A stretch of DNA of 64,000 nt. Source: Ralstonia pickettii (GTDB lineage: Bacteria; Pseudomonadota; Gammaproteobacteria; Burkholderiales; Burkholderiaceae). The position numbers and the translations under genes are program-made. Every line of letters begins with the position of its first letter. Within the stretch, counting starts at the first letter, position 1. The notes beneath the pieces were generated by a model. That model saw only the letters and a program-made list of their open reading frames with translations. It did no database searches and was not told the origin of the DNA. Positions 8,368-17,029 of the stretch are shown here, one piece after another. The stretch spans positions 62,001 to 126,000 of the forward strand of contig NZ_MCGB01000096.1 of the NCBI RefSeq assembly GCF_001699815.1, written 5' to 3'.

Positions 8368-9387
8368 TCAGGCAGCTTGTTGGTTGGCGGCGGCACGTTC
8401 GGCCTGCTTGCGCGCGTAGGCGAGCGCGGCTTCGCGCACCCACTCGCCCTCTTCGTGTGCACGCTTGCGGGTGGCAAGGCGCTCGCGGTTGCACGGGCCG
8501 TGACCATCGAGCACGCGTTTGAATTCGGACCAATCGAGCGGCGAGAAATCGTAATGGCCGCGCGCTTCGTTCCACGTGAGGCCGGGGTCCGGCAGCGTCA
8601 CGCCGAGCACGCGCGCCTGCTCGACGGTGGCATCGACAAAACGCTGTCGCAGATCGTCGTTCGAAATGCGCTTGATGCCCCAGGCCATGGTCTGCGCGCT
8701 GTTGGGCGATGCGGTATCGGGCGGGCCGAACATCATCAGCACAGGAAACCACCAGCGGTTGACGGCTTCCTGCACCATGTCGCGCTGCGCCTGCGTGCCG
8801 CCCATCATCGTCAGCAACGATTCATAGCCCTGGCGCTGGTGAAACGACTCTTCCTTGCAGATGCGGATCATGGCGCGCGCATACGGGCCATATGAGCAAC
8901 GGCACAGCGGCACCTGATTCATGATGGCCGCGCCATCGACCAGCCAGCCGATCACGCCCACGTCTGCCCAGGACAGCGTCGGGTAATTGAAGATCGACGA
9001 ATACTTCGCCCGGCCTTCGTGCAGCGCGTCGATCATCTCGTCGCGCGAGCTGCCGAGCGTTTCAGCCGCGGAATAGAGATAGAGGCCGTGGCCCGCTTCA
9101 TCCTGCACCTTGGCCAGGAGGATGGCCTTGCGCTTGAGCGACGGCGCGCGGCTGATCCAGTTGCCCTCGGGCAGCATGCCGACCACCTCGGAGTGCGCGT
9201 GCTGCGAAATCTGCCGCAGCAGCGTCTTGCGGTACGGCGCCGGCATCCAGTCCTGCGGCTCGATTTTTTGGTCAGCCCCGATGCGCGCATCGAAGCGCGC
9301 CTGCAAATCGGCTTCGCCTTGAGAGGCGGCGGCCAGTTCCTGCTCCGTGGGCAGACCGCCGGGCTGGTCGAGGCTTTGGGTGTACAT
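8368..9387 (-). CDS. paaA: phenylacetyl-CoA 1,2-epoxidase catalytic subunit PaaA
   Basis: A 339-residue ferritin-like diiron oxygenase that adds oxygen across C1-C2 of phenylacetyl-CoA, the ring-activation step of aerobic phenylacetate degradation. Carboxylate/histidine motifs are visible in [17 protein letters not shown] and [12 protein letters not shown] (E..EXXH type), the two halves of the diiron site. ATG at 9387 has an ideal GGAGGA ribosome site 5 bases upstream, so the eleven extra in-frame residues before it are excluded. First gene of paaABCDE; the promoter and operator lie immediately upstream. paaK, paaF, paaG, paaH and paaZ are not in this window. Confidence 0.95.
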   Translation of the reverse strand: MYTQSLDQPGGLPTEQELAAASQGEADLQARFDARIGADQKIEPQDWMPAPYRKTLLRQISQHAHSEVVGMLPEGNWISRAPSLKRKAILLAKVQDEAGHGLYLYSAAETLGSSRDEMIDALHEGRAKYSSIFNYPTLSWADVGVIGWLVDGAAIMNQVPLCRCSYGPYARAMIRICKEESFHQRQGYESLLTMMGGTQAQRDMVQEAVNRWWFPVLMMFGPPDTASPNSAQTMAWGIKRISNDDLRQRFVDATVEQARVLGVTLPDPGLTWNEARGHYDFSPLDWSEFKRVLDGHGPCNRERLATRKRAHEEGEWVREAALAYARKQAERAAANQQAA

Positions 9388-9454
9388 GCGATCCTCCGGC
9401 CGCTGGCGCGGCATGTGCACGGCACGTCATGCACACCGTGTTTTGGATGGATCG

Positions 9455-9482
9455 ATTATAAACCGTCCGACCGGTCGGTCAA
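9455..9482 (-). promoter_or_regulatory. paaABCDE promoter with overlapping palindromic operator
   Basis: On the minus strand a -35 box TTGACC (9477-9482), a 16-base spacer and a perfect -10 box TATAAT (9455-9460) form a near-consensus sigma-70 promoter, 68 bases before the paaA start. The perfect 12-base palindrome CCGACCGGTCGG (9467-9478) covers most of the spacer and touches the -35 box, where a bound TetR-type dimer would block RNA polymerase. This fits repression by the TetR gene at 5011-5622, relieved by phenylacetyl-CoA. Promoter and palindrome are seen directly; the partner is inferred. Confidence 0.85.
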
Positions 9483-9553
9483 TAACGGGTTTCGCCGCAT
9501 GCCTCGTGTGAGACATGCGGTGTGCTCTTTTCCTCGGGTCCTTTCTCGGTGGC

Positions 9554-11002
9554 TCAGATTGGCGCTGCCGACGATGCTTCGCCCTGCGCCGCTCCGTGCG
9601 TGCGCGTGCGCACGAACACGCCCGCCAGCACCGAGCCGAGCAACGCTGCAACCGCCCCCAGCAGGAACGCGAGGTGATAGCCGCCATTCAGCGCGGTCGT
9701 GGCATCGGCCCCTGCCGCCGCCAGACCTTCGGTGCGCCCGGCAGCCAGACTTGCCAGGATGGCCAGGCCCAACGCACCGCCCATCATGAACGACGTGTTG
9801 ACCACGCCCGACGCCAGGCCGGATTCATCCGGCGCCACATCGCTCATGGCGGCCAGCAGCACCGGGTTGAACGCCACACCGGCGCCCAGGCCGAGCAACA
9901 ACATGCCCGGCAGCACGTCGAGTACAAAGCTGCCGCCGGCAGGCGCCCGGGCAAACAGCACCAGCCCCACAGCGGCCACCAGCAAACCCACCGACAGCGG
10001 CGCGCGAATGCCAAAGCGCATCACCAGCTTGGCCGACAAGCCCAGCGAAAACACCGCCATGATGATGTTGGCCGGCAGGAATGCTAGCCCGACCTGCATG
10101 GCGCTGTAGTCGAGCACACGCTGCATGTACAGCGCCGAGATGAAAAACCACGCGAACATCGCCGCCGCCCACAGCACGCCCACCACGTTGGCCGTGGCCA
10201 CGTTGCGCAGCGCGAACATATGCAGCGGCATCAGAGGATGCGACACGCGCGATTCGATGACCAGGAACGCGATCATCAACGCGATGGCAATGCCCAGTTG
10301 CGTCAGCGTTTGCGTGGACGTCCAGCCGGCTTCGTTGCCATGCACGACCGCGTACACCGCCAGCATCAGCGACGCGGTCACGGCAATCGCGCCCGCCACA
10401 TCCAGTTTCGTGCGATCGGCCAACGACTTGCCCACCGGCAGCAACGCCACGCAGGCGGCATACACCGCCACGCCAATCGGCAGGTTGACCAGGAAGATCC
10501 AGTGCCAGCTCAGCGTGCTCGTCAGCAGGCCACCAAGCAATACGCCGATGCTGCCGCCGCCCGCACAGACAAAGCCGTAGATGCCCATTGCCTTGGCGCG
10601 ATCCGCCGGCGAAGTGAACAGATTCATGATCAGCGACAGCGACACCGCCGACACCACCGCGCCGCCCAGGCCCTGCACGGCGCGCGCGGTAATCAGCAGC
10701 CCTTGCGAATTCGCCAGCCCACATGCGGCCGATGCCAGCGTGAACAGCGTAAGCCCCAGCAGGAACAGCTTGCGATGCCCGAACAGATCACCTAATCGCC
10801 CGCCGAGCAACAGGCAGCCGCCAAACGTGAGCATGTAGGCGTTGACCACCCATACGAGCGAGGTTTCGGTAAAGCCCAGGTCTGCCTGGATGGACGGCAG
10901 CGCAACGTTCACGATCGTCGTATCCAGCACGATCATCAGCACGCCCAGGCAGAGCACGATGAGGGCAAGCCAACGCTTGCGTTCGTCAATGCCATGCGTC
11001 AT
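9554..11002 (-). CDS. MFS drug transporter, DHA2 (EmrB/QacA) family
   Basis: A 482-residue membrane protein with about 14 hydrophobic spans, the DHA2 count. Motif A is seen as GGRLGDLFGHRK in the loop after helix 2, and the first helix carries LDTTIVNVALPSIQADL, typical of EmrB/QacA antiporters that export drugs using the proton gradient. ATG at 11002 has an AGGAG site; 28 extra upstream residues are hydrophilic and unsupported. No membrane-fusion partner (EmrA) or regulator lies next to it, and the substrate is unknown. Confidence 0.88.
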   Translation of the reverse strand: MTHGIDERKRWLALIVLCLGVLMIVLDTTIVNVALPSIQADLGFTETSLVWVVNAYMLTFGGCLLLGGRLGDLFGHRKLFLLGLTLFTLASAACGLANSQGLLITARAVQGLGGAVVSAVSLSLIMNLFTSPADRAKAMGIYGFVCAGGGSIGVLLGGLLTSTLSWHWIFLVNLPIGVAVYAACVALLPVGKSLADRTKLDVAGAIAVTASLMLAVYAVVHGNEAGWTSTQTLTQLGIAIALMIAFLVIESRVSHPLMPLHMFALRNVATANVVGVLWAAAMFAWFFISALYMQRVLDYSAMQVGLAFLPANIIMAVFSLGLSAKLVMRFGIRAPLSVGLLVAAVGLVLFARAPAGGSFVLDVLPGMLLLGLGAGVAFNPVLLAAMSDVAPDESGLASGVVNTSFMMGGALGLAILASLAAGRTEGLAAAGADATTALNGGYHLAFLLGAVAALLGSVLAGVFVRTRTHGAAQGEASSAAPI

Positions 11003-11042
11003 GGAATCACTCCTATGCTTGGCTGCTGCGCCCGGATGTCGC

Positions 11043-11196
11043 TCAGGATTGCGCAGCCGATTTGAGGTTGGCGAGACCGGCTTCAAAGTCCTCGCCGATC
11101 ATCGCGTCCATACTGAAAAAACGCCCGTCAGCTTGGCGATGTGCCCAACACAGCAACAATCGCGACGACGATGACGATCGCAATGATCTTCAGCAT
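11043..11196 (-). pseudogene. collapsed SRPBCC (polyketide-cyclase-like) gene
   Basis: From an ATG with a GGAG site at 11196 the frame gives a hydrophobic N-terminus, MLKIIAIVIVVAIVAVL, then stops after 22 codons. In the next frame it continues directly as ADGRFFSMDAMIGEDFEAG and LANLKSAAQS to a stop at 11043. The first piece resembles the membrane-anchor start, and the second the very end, of SRPBCC-family proteins of about 170-180 residues. The central 120 or so codons have been lost and the frame broken. The family match is from memory; the split frames are plain in the sequence. Confidence 0.7.
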
Positions 11197-11388
11197 GAAG
11201 AACGCTCCAACAGAGGGGCAGCAGGTGAATAGACGCCTTTGCGCAGGCCATGCAAAGGGTCGCGGCGAGAACAGCCGACCGTCACCCAGGGGGTGGTTTC
11301 GTTGATATTGGTAAGGCCCCGGTGACCGCGCAGTCTAGCACCGGGCCACGGCCCTGCGCCAAGGCAGGCCGACTACGAGTTTGCGTAG

Positions 11389-11414
11389 AACGGCCACCGT
11401 GCGGCGGCCGTTTT
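11389..11414. terminator. weak hairpin downstream of the VOC gene
   Basis: AACGGCC (11389-11395) pairs with GGCCGTT (11406-11412), loop 10 bases, followed by TTTT on the plus strand only. It sits 17 bases after the stop of the minus-strand VOC gene, where a terminator would be expected, but the minus strand lacks a T-run. Confidence 0.35.
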
Positions 11415-11428
11415 CACACGCACGCCCA

Positions 11429-11860
11429 TTACATCGGCTTGGGTGCGATCACCATCCACGTGATGCCAAAACGATCGGTCACCATGCCGAACGCGTGGGC
11501 GAAAAACGTTTCGGACATCGGCATCGTGACGTGGCCGCCGTCGCCGAGTGCCTTGAAGGTACGCTCGGCAGCGGCGTTGTCGGCCACGCTCACGGACAAC
11601 CCGAAACCCTTGAAATCCGGTTTGCCGCCGGCCATGCCGTCAGATGCCAGGATCTGGGTTTCGCCCACGCGGAAGGCGGCGTGCATCACCTTGTCGAGCG
11701 GGGGCGCCATGCCGCCACATTGCTCGGCAGTGGGCTGCGCGTCCTTGGGCGCATCCTTGTAGTGCATCACCACATCGACCTTGGCGCTGAGCGTCTTCTT
11801 GTAGAACTCCAGCGCCTCTTCACAACGACCTTCGAAGAACAGATACGGTTGAACTTGCAT
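11429..11860 (-). CDS. VOC-family protein, PhnB-like (glyoxalase/dioxygenase superfamily)
   Basis: A 143-residue protein with the PhnB/3-demethylubiquinone-like pattern: VQPYLFFEGRCEEALEFYKK at the start, the conserved GGKPDFKGFGLSVSV middle, and the ending FAHAFGMVTDRFGITWMV. The family has the VOC fold, but many members keep no metal site and their reactions are unknown. ATG at 11860 has an AGGAG site 5-6 bases upstream. Stands alone; no operon partner is evident. Confidence 0.85.
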   Translation of the reverse strand: MQVQPYLFFEGRCEEALEFYKKTLSAKVDVVMHYKDAPKDAQPTAEQCGGMAPPLDKVMHAAFRVGETQILASDGMAGGKPDFKGFGLSVSVADNAAAERTFKALGDGGHVTMPMSETFFAHAFGMVTDRFGITWMVIAPKPM

Positions 11861-11958
11861 CACAACTCCTTGAGGTGGACTTGGGGGACTGCAATACCGC
11901 GCGCTGGCTACGTCCTCACGCGGTGGGGGGAAAGCGCTTCTTAGCTTGGTCGATGAAC

Positions 11959-12390
11959 TCAACTGCACGCAGTCTCGGGTACCGGCATGGGAACCGAGGC
12001 GTGTTCATGAACCACCAGCCAGCGCCCATCGATCTTGCGAAAGCACACGGTGGCGCGCGTTTGCGCATCGTGCTTTGCACCGTCTCGATACCGCGCACGC
12101 AGACGGTTCACGCTGAAGCAATAGGCCAGATCGCCGCTCACCTCGAGGTGCAATTCAACGAACTGGAAATCCGCCTGGCCATCCAGCGCATCGAACCAAC
12201 CCTGCCAGTTACGGCGATACGCCTCTGCGCCTTTGACAAACAACGGCGGCATGACGTCAAAGACCACCACATCCGGCGCGTAGTGACGCATTACGGCATC
12301 GATGTCCTTGGCGCGAACGGCTTCTGCCCACGCCTCAATCAGGCTGCGCAGCTGCGATGCATCACCCGCGGCATCGCTTGCGTTTGTCAT
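11959..12390 (-). CDS. SnoaL-like / DUF4440-type protein (NTF2 fold)
   Basis: A 143-residue protein of the NTF2-like superfamily. Typical are the N-terminal helix with LIEAWAEAVRAKDIDAVMRHYAPDV, the segment FVKGAEAYRRNWQGWF and the C-terminal strand pair with RATVCFRKIDGRWLVVHEHAS. Relatives include ketosteroid-isomerase-like enzymes and many proteins of unknown role. A perfect GGAGG site precedes the ATG at 12390. It is divergent from a TetR gene, with two operator-like repeats in the gap, so it is very probably that regulator's target. Confidence 0.82.
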   Translation of the reverse strand: MTNASDAAGDASQLRSLIEAWAEAVRAKDIDAVMRHYAPDVVVFDVMPPLFVKGAEAYRRNWQGWFDALDGQADFQFVELHLEVSGDLAYCFSVNRLRARYRDGAKHDAQTRATVCFRKIDGRWLVVHEHASVPMPVPETACS

Positions 12391-12444
12391 ATCGACCTCC
12401 TGAAAGTGCTTGGCATCCTGCGGGGCAGCGCCTAGTGTTGATTT

Positions 12445-12491
12445 GTGAACACTGTCCACAAACGATAGCAGACATAATGAACAGTGTCCAC
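12445..12491. promoter_or_regulatory. two-copy operator for the adjacent TetR regulator
   Basis: Two 15-base near-palindromes lie 32 bases apart (start to start, three helical turns): GTGAACACTGTCCAC at 12445-12459 and ATGAACAGTGTCCAC at 12477-12491. Each has the form GTGxACA, one base, TGTxCAC. They fill the gap between the divergent SnoaL-like and TetR genes. The second copy covers an alternative upstream ATG (12477), which argues that translation of the TetR gene begins later, at 12516. Confidence 0.72.
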
Positions 12492-12515
12492 ATCGCTTTT
12501 GCGGAGTTTCATCGC

Positions 12516-13160
12516 ATGACCCAGGAACCACCCCGCCCGCCCGTGCGCGCAACGTATCGCCATGGCGACTTGCGGCGCGCGCTGCTTGACGCAGGCATTG
12601 AGCTGGCACGTGCCGGCGGGCCGGAGGCCATCGTGTTGCGCGAGGCCACCCGCCGCGCAGGTGTCGCGCCAAATGCCGCCTATCGTCACTTCGCGGGGCG
12701 GCTCGATTTGCTGCAGGCGGTACGCGCAGCGTCACTCGCGGCGCTGGCCCGCGCCATGGAGGCCGAGCTGAATGCCATCGACCCAACCTGGCCGGCAGAC
12801 GCGCAAGCACGTGCTTCACTGCGCGCCATCGGTGTGGGTTACCTGCGTTTTGCGCAAATGGAGACCGGCTTGTTCCGCACCGCCTTCGCCGTGCCCGATG
12901 AGGTGGAAAACGACGCCGACCCAGCCAAGGCAGGCGATAGCGGACTCAACCCGTTTCAGTTGTTGAGCCTCGCGCTGGATCGCATGACCGCCGCAGGCGT
13001 CTTGCCCGCCGAGCGCCGCCCCGGGGCCGAATACCTCGCCTGGTCTGCCGTGCATGGGCTGGCGCTGCTCATCATCGACGGGCCCCTGCGCAGCCGCCCG
13101 CCGGAGCAAACCGGCGCCATCGCCCTGCGCGTGGTCGAAATGGTGGAGAACGGCCTCTAA
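12516..13160 (+). CDS. TetR/AcrR-family regulator
   Basis: A 214-residue TetR protein. The helix-turn-helix covers about residues 12-57 (YRHGDLRRALLDAG, then VLREATRRAGVAPNAAYRHF) and the rest is the helical effector domain of the TetR_C type (WHG-like, with GYLRFAQMETGLFRTAF). The start at 12516 has GGAG 8 bases upstream; the earlier ATG at 12477 lies inside an operator copy. The divergent SnoaL-like gene and its own promoter are the expected targets. Effector unknown. Confidence 0.87.
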   Translation: MTQEPPRPPVRATYRHGDLRRALLDAGIELARAGGPEAIVLREATRRAGVAPNAAYRHFAGRLDLLQAVRAASLAALARAMEAELNAIDPTWPADAQARASLRAIGVGYLRFAQMETGLFRTAFAVPDEVENDADPAKAGDSGLNPFQLLSLALDRMTAAGVLPAERRPGAEYLAWSAVHGLALLIIDGPLRSRPPEQTGAIALRVVEMVENGL

Positions 13161-13313
13161 AGCGCGCCATGTGCGTGCAGCGTCTGACGACATGCGCAAC
13201 GCTTCGTTTGCCAGCGCAAGCTTCAATGCAACGATGACAGCCTCGCTGCACCCGCTCACCCGGCCGTGCATGCCCCATCAACCGGAGTGACCCTCCGCGA
13301 CGAGGATGTCAGC

Positions 13314-14153
13314 ATGACCCAAGCCCATCTCGAAACGACAGCCACCGCCCACACGCGCTACGGCGCGGCGCTGGAAAAAGACCTGTTCGACCGCGTTGCC
13401 GCCGTGCATGCGCCGCACCTGCCGCCGGCGCGCACGGAACCGCCGCGCGACGCACAGACGGCGGAAGAACTGGAAGGCGTGATCGACTACGCAGTGTGGA
13501 ACGCCGCGCACGACCTGTTCATCGTGCAACTGGCGAGCGCGGGATTGGACCGGCTGTTTCGCGACACGCCCGACTTTCAGCTCGCGCTGTCGCGCCAGAT
13601 CGGCGATGACGGCTTTCACGCAGTGGCCTCGCGCGAGCGCATTCGCGTGCTGTCCGGACATGACCAGATCGAACGCATCACGCGGGATGTGCGCCACCAC
13701 TGGGATGTCCTTGGCGACTACCCGCTGACAAGCCAGGCCGCGTTTCTGGCGTGGGAATTCCACTACGAGCATCACATCCTCGCGCGGCTGCAGGTCAACC
13801 GGCGCACGTCGCGCGTGCTCGATGTAGCCAACCGCGACTTTGCCGAGAACCGCATCATGCCGGACGAGGAGGTGCACCGCATCCTCATCACCGAGTGGTG
13901 GCACGACCGGCTCGACGCCGCGTCGGATGGCGAGCGCGAACAGCTCGTAGGCGAAGTGCTGGAAGCCGACGACAGGCTGCAAGTGCTGCTCGGTGATTAC
14001 CTGCGCGAATCGTGGGCGCTGAACGAACGCGCAGCCGGCATCGACACGCGCAACTACGTACCGCTGTACGACGCATGGCGGCGCGAGATTCTGGGCGTAT
14101 TGCTGCAACGCCCCGCCGACACCCTGCCCGCCCTCACCAGCCTCGCCAGCTGA
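13314..14153 (+). CDS. hypothetical protein with ferritin-like carboxylate/His motifs
   Basis: A 279-residue helical protein that I cannot place in a named family. Two motifs resemble diiron ligand pairs, IGDDGFHA (DxxH, about residue 105) and MPDEEVHRILITEWWHDR (ExxH, about residue 190), with a His/Glu-rich stretch WEFHYEHH between them. This suggests a ferritin-like or haem-oxygenase-like diiron fold, but no structure test is possible here. ATG at 13314 has a GAGG site. It ends 5 bases before a flavin-dependent monooxygenase gene, so the two are probably co-transcribed and may act on the same compound. Confidence 0.6.
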   Translation: MTQAHLETTATAHTRYGAALEKDLFDRVAAVHAPHLPPARTEPPRDAQTAEELEGVIDYAVWNAAHDLFIVQLASAGLDRLFRDTPDFQLALSRQIGDDGFHAVASRERIRVLSGHDQIERITRDVRHHWDVLGDYPLTSQAAFLAWEFHYEHHILARLQVNRRTSRVLDVANRDFAENRIMPDEEVHRILITEWWHDRLDAASDGEREQLVGEVLEADDRLQVLLGDYLRESWALNERAAGIDTRNYVPLYDAWRREILGVLLQRPADTLPALTSLAS

Positions 14154-14158
14154 CTGCG

Positions 14159-15544
14159 ATGTCCAAGAAACCGATCCTGCTCAACGCGTTCAACATGAAC
14201 TGTGTGGGCCACATCAACCACGGGCTGTGGACCCATCCGCGCGACACGTCGGCCGACTACCGCAAGCTCAGCTATTGGACCGACCTCGCCAAGCTGCTGG
14301 AACGCGGCTTGTTCGACGGTCTGTTCATCGCCGATATCGTGGGCGTGTACGACGTCTACCAGCAGTCTGCCGACCTGACGCTGCGCGAGTCGATCCAACT
14401 GCCGGTGAATGATCCGTTGATGCTGGTGTCCGCCATGGCTGGCGTGACGGAACATCTCGGCTTTGGCCTGACCGTCAACCTGACCTATGAGGCGCCGTAC
14501 CTGTTTGCGCGGCGCTTCTCCACGCTCGACCACCTGACCGACGGCCGGGTCGGCTGGAACATCGTCACGGGCTATCTGGACAGCGCTGCGCGCGCCATGG
14601 GCCTGCGCGAGCAGATTGCACACGACGAGCGTTACGACCGCGCCGACGAGTTTCTCGATGTGCTCTACCAACTGTGGGAAGGCAGTTGGGAAGACGATGC
14701 GGTGCTGCGCGATCGCGCTGCACGCGTGTTTGCACGGCCCGACAAGGTGCACCGCATCCGGCATCACGGCCGCTATTACGACGTGGAGGGCTACCACCTG
14801 AGCGAGCCGTCTCCGCAACGCACGCCGGTGCTGTTTCAGGCGGGCTCGTCCGCGCGCGGGCAGACCTTTGCCGGGCAGCATGCGGAGTGCGTGTTCCTGT
14901 CGGGCCAGAGCCAATCGGCCACGCGCGATCAGGTGGCGCAGTTCCGTCAGGCTGCCGTGCAGGCCGGGCGCCGGGCGGATGACGTCAAAGTCTTCATGGG
15001 CATCACCGTCGTGGTCGACAAGACGGAAAAACTTGCACGCGAAAAACTCGCCGAATACCAACACTATGCCAGCGCGGAAGCCGGTCTTGCGCATTTCTCG
15101 GCGGGCTCCGGCGTCGACTATTCGACCTATGCGTTGGACGATCCGCTGCGTGCGGTGAAGACGAATGCGATCGAGTCATCCATCCGCCGCGCCACCGGCG
15201 GCGACACGCAGTTCACCGTGCGGCGTCTGCTCGATCAACTCGCGCTGGGGGGCCGCTACGCCACCATCGTCGGCGACCCACAGCAGGTTGCGGACGCTTT
15301 GCAGCAGTGGATGGATGTGACCGACATCGACGGCTTCAACCTGGCGCGCACGGTCACGCCGGAAAGCTATGCGGACTTTATCGACCTAGTGGTGCCGGAG
15401 CTGCAGAACCGCGGTGTCTACAAGACCGCGTATGCACTGGGCACCTTGCGTCGCAAGCTGTTTGGTACCGACCGTCTGCCGGACGCCCACCCGGGCGCGC
15501 AACGGCGGCGGCAACCCGCACAGGAGCTGGTGGGCCACCCCTAA
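14159..15544 (+). CDS. flavin-dependent monooxygenase of the NtaA/SnaA/DszA (LLM) class
   Basis: A 461-residue bacterial-luciferase-like monooxygenase. The start KKPILLNAFNMNCVGH, the segment HLTDGRVGWNIVTGYL and the EGYHLSEPSPQRTPVLFQAGSS block are typical of the two-component NtaA/SnaA/DszA branch. These enzymes use reduced FMN supplied by a separate reductase to oxidise nitrogen or sulfur compounds such as nitrilotriacetate or sulfones. No flavin reductase or transporter is adjacent, so the substrate is open. ATG at 14159, 5 bases after the preceding stop; the 49 upstream in-frame codons overlap the previous gene and are excluded. Confidence 0.87.
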   Translation: MSKKPILLNAFNMNCVGHINHGLWTHPRDTSADYRKLSYWTDLAKLLERGLFDGLFIADIVGVYDVYQQSADLTLRESIQLPVNDPLMLVSAMAGVTEHLGFGLTVNLTYEAPYLFARRFSTLDHLTDGRVGWNIVTGYLDSAARAMGLREQIAHDERYDRADEFLDVLYQLWEGSWEDDAVLRDRAARVFARPDKVHRIRHHGRYYDVEGYHLSEPSPQRTPVLFQAGSSARGQTFAGQHAECVFLSGQSQSATRDQVAQFRQAAVQAGRRADDVKVFMGITVVVDKTEKLAREKLAEYQHYASAEAGLAHFSAGSGVDYSTYALDDPLRAVKTNAIESSIRRATGGDTQFTVRRLLDQLALGGRYATIVGDPQQVADALQQWMDVTDIDGFNLARTVTPESYADFIDLVVPELQNRGVYKTAYALGTLRRKLFGTDRLPDAHPGAQRRRQPAQELVGHP

Positions 15545-15793
15545 GCGCTGGTCGTGGGCGTCCGCAGCATCTGTTGATCGCGCTTCCACGCACAGCGCGG
15601 TGCGATGGACCCATGAGGCGGATTCGCTGTGCGCCGGGATACGGGCATTGATGGCCGAGCCGGTACAGCGCACGGCCGTGCGTATGACACGCCAATGCGG
15701 TACAACGCTTGCTGGAAAGCTGTCCGCCGCCACGCCACCATCCTGGTTGGGAAGCACCCCGAAAGCCAGCCCTTGCCCTGCTCTTGGACCGCC

Positions 15794-16918
15794 ATGAAAA
15801 CGTTCCACTGCAACCGTTGCCAGCAACTCGTCTTCTTTGAAAACGTCTTGTGCGAGCGCTGCAACGCCCTGCTCGGCTACCTGCCTGACGTGGGCGAGAT
15901 CAGCGCATTTGAACCTGCCGACGAGCCCACTGAGACAGCGGAGACGGGGGAGACGGTGGAGACAGCAAAGGCCACGGACAAGCGCTGGCGCAGCCTTCAC
16001 CCCGAGGCACAAGCCCAGCGCTACCGCCAATGCCACAACTACGCGGTCGAAAACGTCTGCAACTGGATGATCCCGGCCGATTCGCCCGACACGCTGTGTC
16101 GCGCCTGCCAGTTCACCGAAACGATCCCCGACCTGACCGTGCCGGAAAACCGGTTCTATTGGTACAAGATGGAGGTGGCCAAGCGCCGACTGCTCTATAC
16201 GCTCATGAAGCTGGGCCTGCCACTGGAATCGCGGCAGGAGAACCCCGAGACGGGGTTGAAGTTCGCGTTTCTCGCAAGCAAGGAAGACAGCGCGCCCGTC
16301 ATGACCGGCCACAACCACGGCCGCATCACGCTCAACATTGCCGAAGCCGACGATGCCGCGCGCGAAAAAGCCCGTACCGAGCTGCGCGAGCCCTATCGCA
16401 CGCTGCTTGGCCACTTCCGCCACGAATCCGGGCATTACTTCTTCGACCGCCTGATTGCCGGCAAGCCGATGTGGGAAGCCGCGTTCCGCGAGCGCTTTGG
16501 CGATGACCGCGCGAGCTATGCCGACGCCCTCAAGACCTATTACGACAATGGCCCGCCGGCGGACTGGGCACAGCACTACATCAGCGCCTACGCCACCATG
16601 CACCCATGGGAAGACTGGGCCGAAACCTGGGCGCACTACCTGCACATGGTCGACGCGCTGGACACCGCCGTGTCATACGGCCTGGCATTGCTGCCCGACC
16701 ATCCACAAGAGCCCGAACTGACCGACCAGACCCCAGTGGAAGAAGCCAGCTTCAACAACCTGATGAGCCGCTGGTTTCCGCTCACCTACGTGCTCAACAG
16801 CCTCAATCGCAGCTTGGGTCAGCCCGATGGCTACCCATTCACGCTGGCATCCCCCGTGATCGACAAGCTGCGTTTCGTGCACCGCGTCATCGCTGCCTCC
16901 GCCCAGAAACCCGGTTGA
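15794..16918 (+). CDS. putative zinc-binding metallopeptidase (zinc-ribbon DUF2248 type)
   Basis: A 374-residue protein. The N-terminus is a zinc ribbon (CNRCQQLVFFENVLCERC, residues about 5-22), with further cysteines at CRAC. The centre carries an HEXXH-like metallopeptidase signature, GHFRHESGHYFFDR, and a later AHYLHMVDAL helix. This matches a bacterial family annotated as putative zinc-binding peptidase; no substrate has been established to my knowledge. ATG at 15794 is chosen because the frame before it is not conserved-looking and the zinc ribbon starts at once. Monocistronic, with about 250 bases without a supported gene upstream. Confidence 0.78.
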   Translation: MKTFHCNRCQQLVFFENVLCERCNALLGYLPDVGEISAFEPADEPTETAETGETVETAKATDKRWRSLHPEAQAQRYRQCHNYAVENVCNWMIPADSPDTLCRACQFTETIPDLTVPENRFYWYKMEVAKRRLLYTLMKLGLPLESRQENPETGLKFAFLASKEDSAPVMTGHNHGRITLNIAEADDAAREKARTELREPYRTLLGHFRHESGHYFFDRLIAGKPMWEAAFRERFGDDRASYADALKTYYDNGPPADWAQHYISAYATMHPWEDWAETWAHYLHMVDALDTAVSYGLALLPDHPQEPELTDQTPVEEASFNNLMSRWFPLTYVLNSLNRSLGQPDGYPFTLASPVIDKLRFVHRVIAASAQKPG

Positions 16919-17029
16919 TCGCACCAATGTTGTGCGGCACAGGCGCCAGTTTGGATCGATGGAATATTTCGGGCGGCCGCGCGGTTTACCATCCGTAAGG
17001 TCAATCCCAGCATCCCCCCGGAGAACGCC

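Noticed and set aside
5866-8419. Long plus-strand frames opposite paaE and paaC (294 and 395 codons)
   Set aside because: They lie antisense to clear paa genes, are rich in Arg, His and Gln as expected of shadows, and have no ribosome sites.
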